Source: Oscillibacter sp.
GTDB taxonomy: Bacteria; Bacillota; Clostridia; Oscillospirales; Oscillospiraceae
Length of the DNA: 16,987 bases
Assembly (NCBI GenBank): GCA_017380995.1
Contig: JAFOCY010000020.1
Coordinates: 1-16,987, forward strand
Direction: 5' to 3'
Shown here piece by piece: positions 7,281 to 13,939 of the stretch. Under the pieces are notes generated by a model, which did no database searches, was not told where the DNA came from, and was given only the letters and a program-made list of their open reading frames with translations. Position 1 is the first letter of the stretch. Every line of letters starts with the position of its first letter. Position numbers and translations under genes: made by a program.

Positions 7281-7309
7281 GCCGCCATTGAATTCTCTTC
7301 AACAGCGGC
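7281..7309 (-). promoter_or_regulatory. hairpin in the leader of the kinase mRNA
   Basis: Twelve-base arms (7298-7309 and 7281-7292, with two G-U pairs in RNA) enclose a five-base GAGAA loop. The hairpin sits in the roughly 125-base leader between the kinase promoter and its ribosome binding site. Only three T residues follow, so it is not a convincing terminator. Confidence 0.4.
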
Positions 7310-7381
7310 AAAACAGCATCTCATATATTCCGGCTCCCGCCGCTTCAAATGCAAAACATGACACCCTATTTTTCTCTTCGC

Positions 7382-7410
7382 AGTATAGCACAGGGGCAAA
7401 AATTGGTCAA
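7382..7410 (-). promoter_or_regulatory. sigma-A promoter of the kinase-regulator genes
   Basis: On the minus strand TTGACC (7410-7405), a 17-base spacer and TATACT (7387-7382). This is a near-consensus promoter placed directly after the abrB terminator, so the two-component genes form a separate unit from the AbrB gene. Confidence 0.82.
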
Positions 7411-7418
7411 GCAAAGGT

Positions 7419-7459
7419 AAAAGAGCCATCAATCCGTCACAGGATCTCAGGCTCTTTTT
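7419..7459 (-). terminator. terminator after the AbrB-type gene
   Basis: Outer arms AAAAGAGCC (7419-7427) and GGCTCTTTT (7450-7458) pair, with an inner GATCC/GGATT pair inside. Both ends carry A or T runs, so it could work in either direction. It is 12 bases after the abrB-like stop. Confidence 0.75.
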
Positions 7460-7471
7460 ATCACAATTTTA

Positions 7472-7714
7472 TTACAGACTTTTGAGTTCCTTCAAACACT
7501 TAGGACACACGTTTTTTCCTTTGAATTCCGTGATGTCCCGGGTGGCATCGCAGAAAATACAGCTGGGCTTGTACTTTTTGAGAATGACGGATGAGCCATC
7601 CACATATATCTCCAGTGCGTCCCGTTCTGCGATATCCAGGGTGCGCCGCATCTCAATGGGGAGTACGATCCGCCCCAGCTCATCTACTTTTCTTACAATT
7701 CCTGTCGATTTCAC
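7472..7714 (-). CDS. AbrB/SpoVT-type transcriptional regulator with C-terminal zinc-ribbon-like tail, 80 aa
   Basis: Swapped-hairpin AbrB DNA-binding domain at residues 3-46 (GIVRKVDELGRIVLPIEMRR, then RDALEIYVDG). In this family it controls transition-state and sporulation genes as a dimer or tetramer. The last 30 residues carry two CxxC pairs (C52, C55 and C70, C73), a likely zinc-binding ribbon in place of the Abh/AbrB multimerisation tail. The start codon is GTG (7712-7714) after AAGGAG. It is divergent from spmA with only 145 bp between start codons, and upstream of the two-component system but separated from it by a terminator. Paralogues of this kind occur in several copies in clostridial genomes, so no specific symbol is given. 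Confidence 0.88.
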   Translation of the reverse strand: MKSTGIVRKVDELGRIVLPIEMRRTLDIAERDALEIYVDGSSVILKKYKPSCIFCDATRDITEFKGKNVCPKCLKELKSL

Positions 7715-7773
7715 GGCGTTTCTCCTTTTCGTTCGTGATGAATCTTAACCTACGTTCAGGAAAGCTCACGATA

Positions 7774-7803
7774 AAGATACCACATTTCGGTATTTTTCGT
7801 CAA
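7774..7803 (-). promoter_or_regulatory. probable promoter of the AbrB-type gene
   Basis: On the minus strand TTGACG (7803-7798), an 18-base spacer and TATCTT (7779-7774). The GTG start is 60 bases downstream of the -10. Confidence 0.5.
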
Positions 7804-7859
7804 TCTTCGAAGTCAAAAGTTTAAAGTCCGTTCACACTTTGTAACAGGGGGGATTCTGG

Positions 7860-8441
7860 ATGGCAATGGCCTGGGTCTGGACGGTGATGGTGGCAGCATC
7901 TCTTGTCTGCGGCCTTCTTACCGGAAATATGGATGCTGTTTCTGCCGCGGCTCTGGAGGGAGCCCAGTCTGCCGTAGAGCTGACCCTTTCCATGGCGGGG
8001 ATCATGTGCCTTTGGAGCGGCGTGATGGAGGTGATGTCCCAGTGCGGCCTCTCGAATCTTCTGGCGCGCTGCTTCCGCCCCGTACTGCGCCGCCTTCTTC
8101 CCCAGGCTTCCAAGGACCCCGAGACCCTGGCCGCTCTCACCGCCAATGTCTCGGCAAACCTCCTGGGATTGGGGAACGCCGCAACGCCCCTTGGTATCCG
8201 GGCGGCACGGCGGATGGCGGCAGGCTGCGGGGGTGTCGCCAGCAACGAGCTGTGCCTCCTGGTGGTGCTGAACACCGCCTCTATCCAGCTTCTCCCCACC
8301 ACCATCGCTTCGGTCCGGGCGGCAGCGGGGAGCTCCACCCCCTTTGATATCCTGCCCGCGGTATGGATCAGTTCCGTTTTCTCTGTTGCGGCAGGGCTGG
8401 GGACGGCTGTGCTCCTCAGCCGTCTGGGAGGGAAACGATGA
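7860..8441 (+). CDS. spmA: spore maturation protein SpmA, 193 aa
   Basis: Integral membrane protein with a nucleoside-recognition (Gate) domain. In Bacillus, SpmA and SpmB are needed for full dehydration of the spore core. Hydrophobic segments are at about 4-22, 42-60, 131-150 and 165-186. The conserved centre includes NVSANLLGLGNAATPLGIRA (residues 100-119), typical of SpmA. Length matches Bacillus SpmA (196 aa). The ATG follows a GGGGGG run; an ATG two codons later is possible. The stop overlaps the spmB ATG as ATGA. In Bacillus the pair follows dacB; here dac is about 4 kb away, in another unit. I could not identify a sporulation sigma-factor promoter in the 56 bp between the abrB-side promoter and this start. 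Confidence 0.93.
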   Translation: MAMAWVWTVMVAASLVCGLLTGNMDAVSAAALEGAQSAVELTLSMAGIMCLWSGVMEVMSQCGLSNLLARCFRPVLRRLLPQASKDPETLAALTANVSANLLGLGNAATPLGIRAARRMAAGCGGVASNELCLLVVLNTASIQLLPTTIASVRAAAGSSTPFDILPAVWISSVFSVAAGLGTAVLLSRLGGKR

Positions 8442-8956
8442 GCCTCTCCTCCCTGATCATTCCGGTGCTTCTGGCTGCCGTAGCGGTTTGCGGCATGGGC
8501 CGGCGGGTAGATGTCTACGGTGCCCTCTCCAAAGGAGCAGAGGAAGGGCTGAGAGTCCTTTTCCGCATTCTCCCCGCCCTGGTGGGTCTTCTCACCGCTG
8601 TTTCCATGTTCCGTGCTTCCGGAGCAGCGGAGCTGATGACCTCCCTTTGCGCGCCGATCCTGGAGTTTTTTGGCATTCCTCCCCAAACCGCACCGCTGAT
8701 GCTGATCCGTCCCGTCTCGGGCGGCGGCGCTTTGGCGGTCGGCACCGATCTGATGACCACTTACGGCCCAGACAGCCACATCGGGCGGACTGCCGCCGTC
8801 ATGCTGGGCAGCTCCGAAACCACCTTTTATACCATCGCCGTATACTTTGGCTCCGCCGGCATCCGAAAGACCCGTCACGCCGTCCCGGCGGCCCTGGTGG
8901 CTGATATTGCCGGCTTTGCCGCCAGCGCCTGGACGGTAAACCTCCTCTTTCCATAA
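8438..8956 (+). CDS. spmB: spore maturation protein SpmB, 172 aa
   Basis: Partner of SpmA in spore core dehydration; membrane protein with the same nucleoside-recognition domain. Conserved stretches are RILPALVGLLTAVSMFRASG (43-62), LIRPVSGGGALAV and GSSETTFYTIAVYFGSAGI, all signature regions of SpmB. Length matches Bacillus SpmB (178 aa). The frame is open further upstream to 8363, but the ATG at 8438 overlaps the spmA stop and has GGGAGGG before it, so it is taken as the start. Transcription ends at the hairpin at 8963-8996. Confidence 0.94.
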   Translation: MSLSSLIIPVLLAAVAVCGMGRRVDVYGALSKGAEEGLRVLFRILPALVGLLTAVSMFRASGAAELMTSLCAPILEFFGIPPQTAPLMLIRPVSGGGALAVGTDLMTTYGPDSHIGRTAAVMLGSSETTFYTIAVYFGSAGIRKTRHAVPAALVADIAGFAASAWTVNLLFP

Positions 8957-8962
8957 ACCACA

Positions 8963-8996
8963 AAGCGGACGGCCCCGGGCCGCCCGCTTCGTTTTT
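8963..8996 (+). terminator. terminator after spmB
   Basis: A GC-rich stem of about 12 pairs between 8963-8975 and 8977-8989, with tight loop, followed by CGTTTTTT. It abuts the end of the convergent GerMN gene. The minus side has only a short TTT, so it is mainly a plus-strand terminator. Confidence 0.82.
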
Positions 8997-9902
8997 TCAG
9001 TTGTAAGTCTTTGAGATATCTACGCCGCCATATGTCACGGCAAACTCGCCGTCCACCAGGAACCGCGTCTCACTGACACTGCCCAAACTGCACATAGACT
9101 TGCCGATGGCATTCAGCGCCTTTTCCAGTGCGCCGCTGTCCATTTCCGGCGCTTCTGCCAGCAGTGCCGAGGAAAGGTTTACATAGCACACCTCTTCTTC
9201 CAGCCAGACAGAGCGCACCCGGAACCTCTCCGGAAAGACCTTCTGCAATTCCTTCCCCGTAGGACCGTCTGTCAGCGCCGTCACTACGGCGCCCACCTGG
9301 GTATCTCCCTCATAGAGCTCCAGCGTTTGCCGCTGGGGAGTCAGCTCTCCATTCTCATCCAGGAAATACAGCTTCACGGTGACCGTTCCCACCACGTCCT
9401 CCTCCGTGTAGAGCAGCACATCCCGTCCGGTAAAGACCTGCTGGTCACGGTACACCAGTTGATTGCCCCGCACCGTGATCTCCACGGCATGAATATCGGG
9501 AAGCTGGGTCAGGGTCAGGGTAATGGCATAGTCTGCCAGTGTCAGGGCAATGCCCGACAAAGAGCCGTAGCTTGCGGAAAGGTCCACTATCGCCCGGCCG
9601 CCTCGGGTCTCCAGGCTCAAAAGGCTGGTACCGGAGGGGATGGCACTTTTCAACCCCTCTTCCGTAGGGCCTTCCAGCAGCTTTTCCACCAACCCGGTCG
9701 CAAGGGCCTGGGTATCCTCCGCGGTAAGATCCACCCACTGGGTGGATAGAGCCCCGCCTCCGGTGGCATCCTCATACTCCTCCACAAGGAAGTACAGCTC
9801 ATAGCCTTCTTCTCCCGCCGCCTTAGGGATCATCTCCCCCACAAAGCCGGGAACCAGCACCAGGGACAAACACAAAAGGACTCCTACGATCTGTTTTATC
9901 AC
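8997..9902 (-). CDS. secreted double-GerMN-domain protein, 301 aa
   Basis: The first 25 residues are a hydrophobic export segment (MIKQIVGVLLCLSLVLVPGF) without a lipobox cysteine, so the protein is exported or held by an uncleaved anchor. Two GerMN-like repeats follow at about 35-165 and 170-300; each has the pattern YFL-DENG, a region ending LLEGPT or LTDGPTG, then VDLS or VNLS. GerMN domains occur in GerM (spore formation and germination) and in actinobacterial LpqB. The start is GTG (9900-9902) overlapping the kinase TGA and preceded by AAAGGAGG, so the longer frame to 9998 is rejected. Last gene of the HhH-regulator-kinase operon. Probably an envelope protein tied to that kinase, by analogy with LpqB and MtrB; direct evidence is absent. 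Confidence 0.85.
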   Translation of the reverse strand: MIKQIVGVLLCLSLVLVPGFVGEMIPKAAGEEGYELYFLVEEYEDATGGGALSTQWVDLTAEDTQALATGLVEKLLEGPTEEGLKSAIPSGTSLLSLETRGGRAIVDLSASYGSLSGIALTLADYAITLTLTQLPDIHAVEITVRGNQLVYRDQQVFTGRDVLLYTEEDVVGTVTVKLYFLDENGELTPQRQTLELYEGDTQVGAVVTALTDGPTGKELQKVFPERFRVRSVWLEEEVCYVNLSSALLAEAPEMDSGALEKALNAIGKSMCSLGSVSETRFLVDGEFAVTYGGVDISKTYN

Positions 9903-11332
9903 AGGCTCCCTCCTTTCCCTGCCAGAGGCCAGCAAACGGTAAAGAGGGCGCCGCCCTCCCGGCGGTTTTCCGCCTTCACCGTTCCTCCGCGGCGGCAAAC
10001 GGTATCGCTGACGATAGAAAGGCCCAGGCCTGTGCCGCCTGCCGCCCGGGATCGGGCCTTATCCACCCGGTAAAAACGGTCAAATACCCTGGCAAGGTCC
10101 TGCTCCGGAATGCCCGCGCCATTGTCTGCCACCCGGAGGACAACGTTCTCCTCTTCCCGGCGCAGCGTCACCTGCACAGCGCCGCCGCTGCCGGAATATT
10201 TCACCGCATTATCCGTCAGGTTGTAGATGACCTGATGGATCTCGTCCTTCGTTGCAAGGACCGTGCAGCCTTCGGAGGCCTCGTAGATAAGGTCCACGCC
10301 CTTTTCCTGGGCAAGAAGGCTCATCATCCGCATCACCTGTTCCAGTACCGGCAGCACATCCACCTCCGCGGGTGCCTCCATGACGCCGCTATCCAGCTTG
10401 GTCAGGCGCAGCAGGTCCTCCGTAATGCGGGTAAGCCGCTCCGCCTCCTGGCCGATATCCGCCACAAAGTCCTTGGCCGTCTCCAGGTCGATGCGCTCAG
10501 ACTGCAAAATGGAGTCCGTCAGCAATCGGATGGCCGCAAGGGGCGTTTTCAGTTCGTGAGACGCGTCGGACACGAAGCGTCTTCGGGCATTCTCCGTCGT
10601 TTGCAGTCGATCTGTGAGGCTGTTGAACTCCTGGGCGATCTGGGAGATCTCGTCCCGGCCCGGGACATCGGCGCGGGTGGAGTAAGCTCCCTCCCGGACC
10701 TTTCGGATGGCGGTAAGGAGCATTCCGATCTTTCGGGTCAGCGCCTTGGACAAAAACACGCTCAGCACCAGCACCACCGCTGCGATCACCGCAGAAAGAC
10801 GCATGAGGTTACTTTGAAGGCCCACCAGCAGCGCCGCCTGCTCCCGGTCATATTCGTAGGCATATACCGCACCGATGATGCGGTTTTGGTACATCACCGG
10901 AGAAGACGCGCGGGAGCGAAAGGCTCCGTCCCGGTAACTGCAGGAGGAAACATCCTCGCCCTGCAGGGCCCGGACGATCTCACTGTAAAGGGCGTATTCT
11001 CCCACGGCATTGCCGGTCTCGCGGGTATCATAGAGGACCTTGCCTCCCCCATCCGTCACAAGAATTCGGGAAAGATGACTCTCCTCTACCATCTCCATAG
11101 CCGCCGCCACATTCTCCTCCGTCAGCTCCGGAAGACCGGAAAGGGAGTAGACCATGACGGAGACATTGCTTTGCATGGTGGTAACCTTGGAGCGGAATAC
11201 CATGTCCTCCGAAACCACCAGGGGATAGGTATTGAGCAGCAGCAACACCCCCACGATGACCAGGATATAGCTGAGGTTGAATTTCGCCTGGAGGCTGCGG
11301 AAAAAGGATGCCTTTTCACTTTTCACTTCCAT
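9899..11332 (-). CDS. HAMP-containing sensor histidine kinase (PhoR/VicK/MtrB type), 477 aa
   Basis: Transmembrane segments at about 21-41 and 176-196 enclose an extracellular sensor domain of roughly 135 residues. HAMP follows at 197-250, then HisKA with SHELKTPLAAIRLLTDS (phospho-acceptor H259). The HATPase has N box NLTDNAVKYS (N375), G1 DNGAGIP (403-409) and G2 GGTGLGLSIV. The start at 11332 is set by AGGAGG (11341-11346) eight bases upstream. The GTG at 11339-11341 overlaps that site and is rejected. It lies 30 bases after the response regulator stop and overlaps the GerMN start. Cell-wall or envelope stress sensing is likely given the family and the divergent carboxypeptidase, but the signal is not readable. 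Confidence 0.93.
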   Translation of the reverse strand: MEVKSEKASFFRSLQAKFNLSYILVIVGVLLLLNTYPLVVSEDMVFRSKVTTMQSNVSVMVYSLSGLPELTEENVAAAMEMVEESHLSRILVTDGGGKVLYDTRETGNAVGEYALYSEIVRALQGEDVSSCSYRDGAFRSRASSPVMYQNRIIGAVYAYEYDREQAALLVGLQSNLMRLSAVIAAVVLVLSVFLSKALTRKIGMLLTAIRKVREGAYSTRADVPGRDEISQIAQEFNSLTDRLQTTENARRRFVSDASHELKTPLAAIRLLTDSILQSERIDLETAKDFVADIGQEAERLTRITEDLLRLTKLDSGVMEAPAEVDVLPVLEQVMRMMSLLAQEKGVDLIYEASEGCTVLATKDEIHQVIYNLTDNAVKYSGSGGAVQVTLRREEENVVLRVADNGAGIPEQDLARVFDRFYRVDKARSRAAGGTGLGLSIVSDTVCRRGGTVKAENRREGGALFTVCWPLAGKGGSL

Positions 11333-11340
11333 AATCCGCA

Positions 11341-11346
11341 CCTCCT
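11341..11346 (-). promoter_or_regulatory. ribosome binding site fixing the second kinase start
   Basis: AGGAGG with eight bases to the ATG at 11330-11332. A GTG codon overlapping its last base cannot be used with it. Confidence 0.75.
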
Positions 11347-11362
11347 CTCCCTGTCGGTGATG

Positions 11363-12037
11363 TTACTTAAAATAATACCCCACGCCCCACTTTGTCATGA
11401 TGTGGTCCGGCTCGGCGGGGTTCTTCTCCAATTTTTCCCGCAGACGGCGGATATGGACATCCACCGTCCGGTAGTCCCCGGCATAGGCATAGCCCCAAAC
11501 TACATTCATCAGATTTTCCCGGCTGTAGACCCGGCGGGGATTGCGCATCAAAAGCTCGATCAGATCATACTCCTTGGCAGTAAGCTCCACTGCCTGCCCT
11601 TCCCGCAGGGCCACCCGCTCCTCCGTGTTGAGGGAGAGGTCTCCTACCGTCAGGATGGCTCCCTGGGAGCGCTGGACTCCGGCCGCCCGGCGCAGCAGCG
11701 CCCGGACCCGGGCTTTGAGCTCCAGGATGTTGAAGGGCTTGGTCAGGTAATCGTCAGCGCCGCATTCAAAGCCCATGAGCTTATCCGTGTCATCGCTTTT
11801 GGCGGTGAGCATGATGATGGGAACATTGGAAAATTCCCGGATGCGCATACAGGCCTCCAGCCCGTCCACCTCCGGCATCATCACATCCAGGATCAGCAGA
11901 TCAAAGACTCCATTGCGGGCAAGCTCCACGGCGGCAGCGCCGTCGTAGGCGCACTCCACCTGGTAACCCTCGTTCTCCAAATTGAATTTGATGCCCTTGA
12001 CCAGGGTCTTCTCATCATCAACAACCAGTATCTTCAT
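11363..12037 (-). CDS. OmpR/PhoB-family response regulator (WalR/MtrA-like), 224 aa
   Basis: Receiver domain 1-117 with D7-D8, phosphoacceptor D51 (LILDVMMPEVDG), T78 and K100 (TKPF). Winged-helix domain 127-224 with the recognition-helix region YRTVDVHIRRLREKLE (189-204) and the C-terminal WGVGYYF hairpin. Length is standard. The frame reaches an ATG at 12061 inside the upstream gene. The ATG at 12037 is preferred because the receiver fold begins there (MKILVVDDE) and the upstream stop is only four bases before it. Its own ribosome site is weak (AGAGG one base away, AAAGGAA twelve away), so translation probably depends on the ribosome leaving the HhH gene. It phosphorelays with the next-gene kinase. 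Confidence 0.92.
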   Translation of the reverse strand: MKILVVDDEKTLVKGIKFNLENEGYQVECAYDGAAAVELARNGVFDLLILDVMMPEVDGLEACMRIREFSNVPIIMLTAKSDDTDKLMGFECGADDYLTKPFNILELKARVRALLRRAAGVQRSQGAILTVGDLSLNTEERVALREGQAVELTAKEYDLIELLMRNPRRVYSRENLMNVVWGYAYAGDYRTVDVHIRRLREKLEKNPAEPDHIMTKWGVGYYFK

Positions 12038-12041
12038 GCCT

Positions 12042-12407
12042 CTATGCGATTCCTTTCCCATTTACTGTGATCAGGCCCTGCAGGGCCCCGTACTTACTTT
12101 CTCCGATGCCGCTGACCTCCAGCAGCTCCCGGGGATCCTGAAACGATCCATGCTCCCGGCGGTAATCCAAAATACGCTGGGCCAGCGTCTCCCCGATGCC
12201 CGGAAGTTCCATCAGCTCTTCCTTTGTCGCCCTGTTCACTTCCAGCGGTCCTGTGGTCTCCACCGCCACCGAAGCGGCGGCTGTTCCCCGCTCGCCCCGG
12301 ACACCCGGCGTCAGCTTCCAGGGGAAAAGGACTGCCAGTAAAAGGAGGAAGGCCGCTGTCCAGCCCAGGAGGAGAACTTCGATTTTTATGTCGACTTTTC
12401 TTTCCAT
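12042..12407 (-). CDS. ComEA-like membrane-anchored helix-hairpin-helix protein, 121 aa
   Basis: One membrane segment at about 10-31 (VLLLGWTAAFLLLLAVLF) is followed by a short linker and a pair of helix-hairpin-helix motifs at 55-114 (LEVNRATKEELMELPGIGET and the second at LLEVSGIGESKYGAL). This is the DNA-binding module of the competence protein ComEA, exposed outside the membrane. The SLBB domain normally between anchor and HhH in Bacillus ComEA is missing. No comEB or comEC gene is nearby. It is first in an operon with a two-component pair and a GerMN protein, an unusual place for a DNA-uptake gene. ATG at 12405-12407 after AGGAAAGGG. A role in DNA binding or uptake is inferred from the fold only. 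Confidence 0.8.
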   Translation of the reverse strand: MERKVDIKIEVLLLGWTAAFLLLLAVLFPWKLTPGVRGERGTAAASVAVETTGPLEVNRATKEELMELPGIGETLAQRILDYRREHGSFQDPRELLEVSGIGESKYGALQGLITVNGKGIA

Positions 12408-12423
12408 GGCGCGCCCTTTCCTG

Positions 12424-12452
12424 TTGAACTCCGGCGAAATCTTTGTTATACT
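12424..12452 (+). promoter_or_regulatory. sigma-A promoter of the carboxypeptidase gene
   Basis: TTGAAC (12424-12429), 17-base spacer, TATACT (12447-12452). Transcription would start near 12459 and give a leader of about 70 bases before the ATG at 12529. Confidence 0.78.
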
Positions 12453-12498
12453 GTTTTTATATCGAACTTTTTAGGAAAGATTTTTCCTTAGATAATTG

Positions 12499-12507
12499 AT
12501 TATACCA
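12499..12507 (-). promoter_or_regulatory. possible extended -10 promoter of the HhH-regulator-kinase-GerMN operon
   Basis: On the minus strand TGG-TATAAT, an extended -10 with perfect hexamer, but no clear -35 at 17 bases. It would give a leader of about 85 bases and would face the carboxypeptidase promoter, so the two transcripts overlap. Confidence 0.4.
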
Positions 12508-12528
12508 CACATTATGGGAGTTTCCTAT

Positions 12529-13902
12529 ATGAAAACAACTCGTTTTTTCTCGGTTTTTTTAGCCGTGGTCCTGCTGCTAAGCCTGTGCGTTCCCTTCGCC
12601 CACGCAGATGACGCGCCTTCTCTCCCGGAGGACCCCAAGATCCTGGCAAAAGCCGCCCTCCTGGTAGACCCGGAGACGGACGCCGCAGCCTATGCCCTCA
12701 ACGAACATGAAGAGCTGTATCCCGCAAGCCTCACCAAGATCATGACCGCCTTGCTGGTCCTGGAAGCTGTGGAGGAAGGGAAGCTGACGCTGGACCAGGA
12801 GATCACTGCTTCTTCCACCGCCTTTGAGGGACTTTCTTCTGACGGAAGCAACGCCGGCATTAAGGCCGGAGAGATTATGTCCGTCGAGAATCTCCTCAAG
12901 TGTATGCTGGTGGTTTCCGCCAATGAGGCCTGCAACATCCTTGCCGAAGCGGTCAGCGGCAGTGTGGATGCCTTTGTGGACCGGATGAACGGAAGGGCCA
13001 CAGAGCTTGGCTGCAAAAACACCCACTTTATGAATCCCAACGGCCTCCATGATCCCAGCCACTACACCTCCGCCTGGGACCTGTACCTCATCACTAAGGA
13101 GGCCATGACCCACGACACCTTCTCCACCATCTCCGACAGCGCCAATGTGGTCATCCCTGCCACCAACATCAGCCCTGAGCGCAATTACTGGACCACCAAC
13201 CATCTCCTGTCCACCTGGCGTGTCATCGGCTACCTCGATAAGCGGGCCCAAGGCATCAAAACCGGCTCCACCGACGCAGCGGGGCACTGTCTGGTGTCCT
13301 CCGCCACCCAGGGCAGCATGACCTATATCAGCGTGATCCTGGGCGCTGAGCGTGTGGAGGAAAACGGCGTGGGCAACATCCGCAGCTTTTCCGAGACCTC
13401 CCGGATGTTCGACTACGGCTTTGAGAACTTTACATACAAGGCCATCCTCCAAAAGTCCGAGCCCATCAAGGATGTGGCGGTGACCCTCTCCAAAACCGAC
13501 CATGTGGCCCTCCGTCCCGCCAAGGACATTGAGGCGCTGATGCCCAAGGGCCTGGACGCGGAACACCTGGAGCGCACCGTGACGCTGGACGCCGAGACGG
13601 TGGAAGCCCCCGTGGCAGAAGGCCAGAAGCTGGGTACCTTGACGCTGAGCTATGACGGCACCGTGTACGGCACCGTGGACCTGCTGGCCATCAACGCTGT
13701 GGAAGCGTCCAAACTGCTGGTCTTCTGGCGAGATGTGCAGGAGTTTTTCTCCCGCACCTCCACCAAGGTGGTTTTGATCGTTCTGGCTGTTTTGCTCGCA
13801 GCCATCCTCCTCTGGAAGCTGATCTTCGGCCGGCGGCGCTACCGCTACGGCCGCAGTGTCTCCCGCCGCAGAGGCGGCGGCTACCGGGGACGCCGCAGAT
13901 AA
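12529..13902 (+). CDS. D-alanyl-D-alanine carboxypeptidase (DacF/PBP5 type) with C-terminal membrane anchor, 457 aa
   Basis: Serine peptidase S11 that trims the terminal D-Ala from peptidoglycan stem peptides outside the membrane. Signal peptide 1-26 (cleavage after AHA). All three active-site motifs are present: SLTK (S67, K70), SAN (S130, N132) and KTG (244-246). The second, beta-rich PBP5 C-terminal domain spans about 305-395. A membrane span at 412-432 is followed by a 24-residue arginine-rich cytoplasmic tail (FGRRRYRYGRSVSRRRGGG); most PBP5 proteins end with an amphipathic helix instead. The ATG at 12529 has GGGAG eight bases upstream; the ATG at 12496 is rejected because it adds residues before the signal peptide. 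Divergent from the kinase operon, which may regulate it. Confidence 0.94.
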   Translation: MKTTRFFSVFLAVVLLLSLCVPFAHADDAPSLPEDPKILAKAALLVDPETDAAAYALNEHEELYPASLTKIMTALLVLEAVEEGKLTLDQEITASSTAFEGLSSDGSNAGIKAGEIMSVENLLKCMLVVSANEACNILAEAVSGSVDAFVDRMNGRATELGCKNTHFMNPNGLHDPSHYTSAWDLYLITKEAMTHDTFSTISDSANVVIPATNISPERNYWTTNHLLSTWRVIGYLDKRAQGIKTGSTDAAGHCLVSSATQGSMTYISVILGAERVEENGVGNIRSFSETSRMFDYGFENFTYKAILQKSEPIKDVAVTLSKTDHVALRPAKDIEALMPKGLDAEHLERTVTLDAETVEAPVAEGQKLGTLTLSYDGTVYGTVDLLAINAVEASKLLVFWRDVQEFFSRTSTKVVLIVLAVLLAAILLWKLIFGRRRYRYGRSVSRRRGGGYRGRRR

Positions 13903-13904
13903 AC

Positions 13905-13937
13905 AAAAAGAGACTGCCGCCGGGCAGTCTCTTTTTT
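13905..13937. terminator. bidirectional terminator between carboxypeptidase and nitroreductase genes
   Basis: Fourteen-base arms (13905-13918 and 13923-13936) around a GCCG loop, with six T residues on the plus side and TTTTTGTTT on the minus side. It is three bases past one stop and three bases before the other. Confidence 0.92.
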
Positions 13938-13939
13938 GC

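Noticed and set aside
7804..7859. Sigma-E promoter before spmA
   Set aside because: GTCAAAAG and TTCACACT resemble the elements, but the spacing is 13 instead of 16 bases after the ATA position and the -10 match is poor.
10235..12070. Plus-strand frame of 611 codons opposite the kinase and regulator genes
   Set aside because: It spans two well-identified genes on the other strand and has no recognisable domain; the length results from the GC-rich codon pattern.
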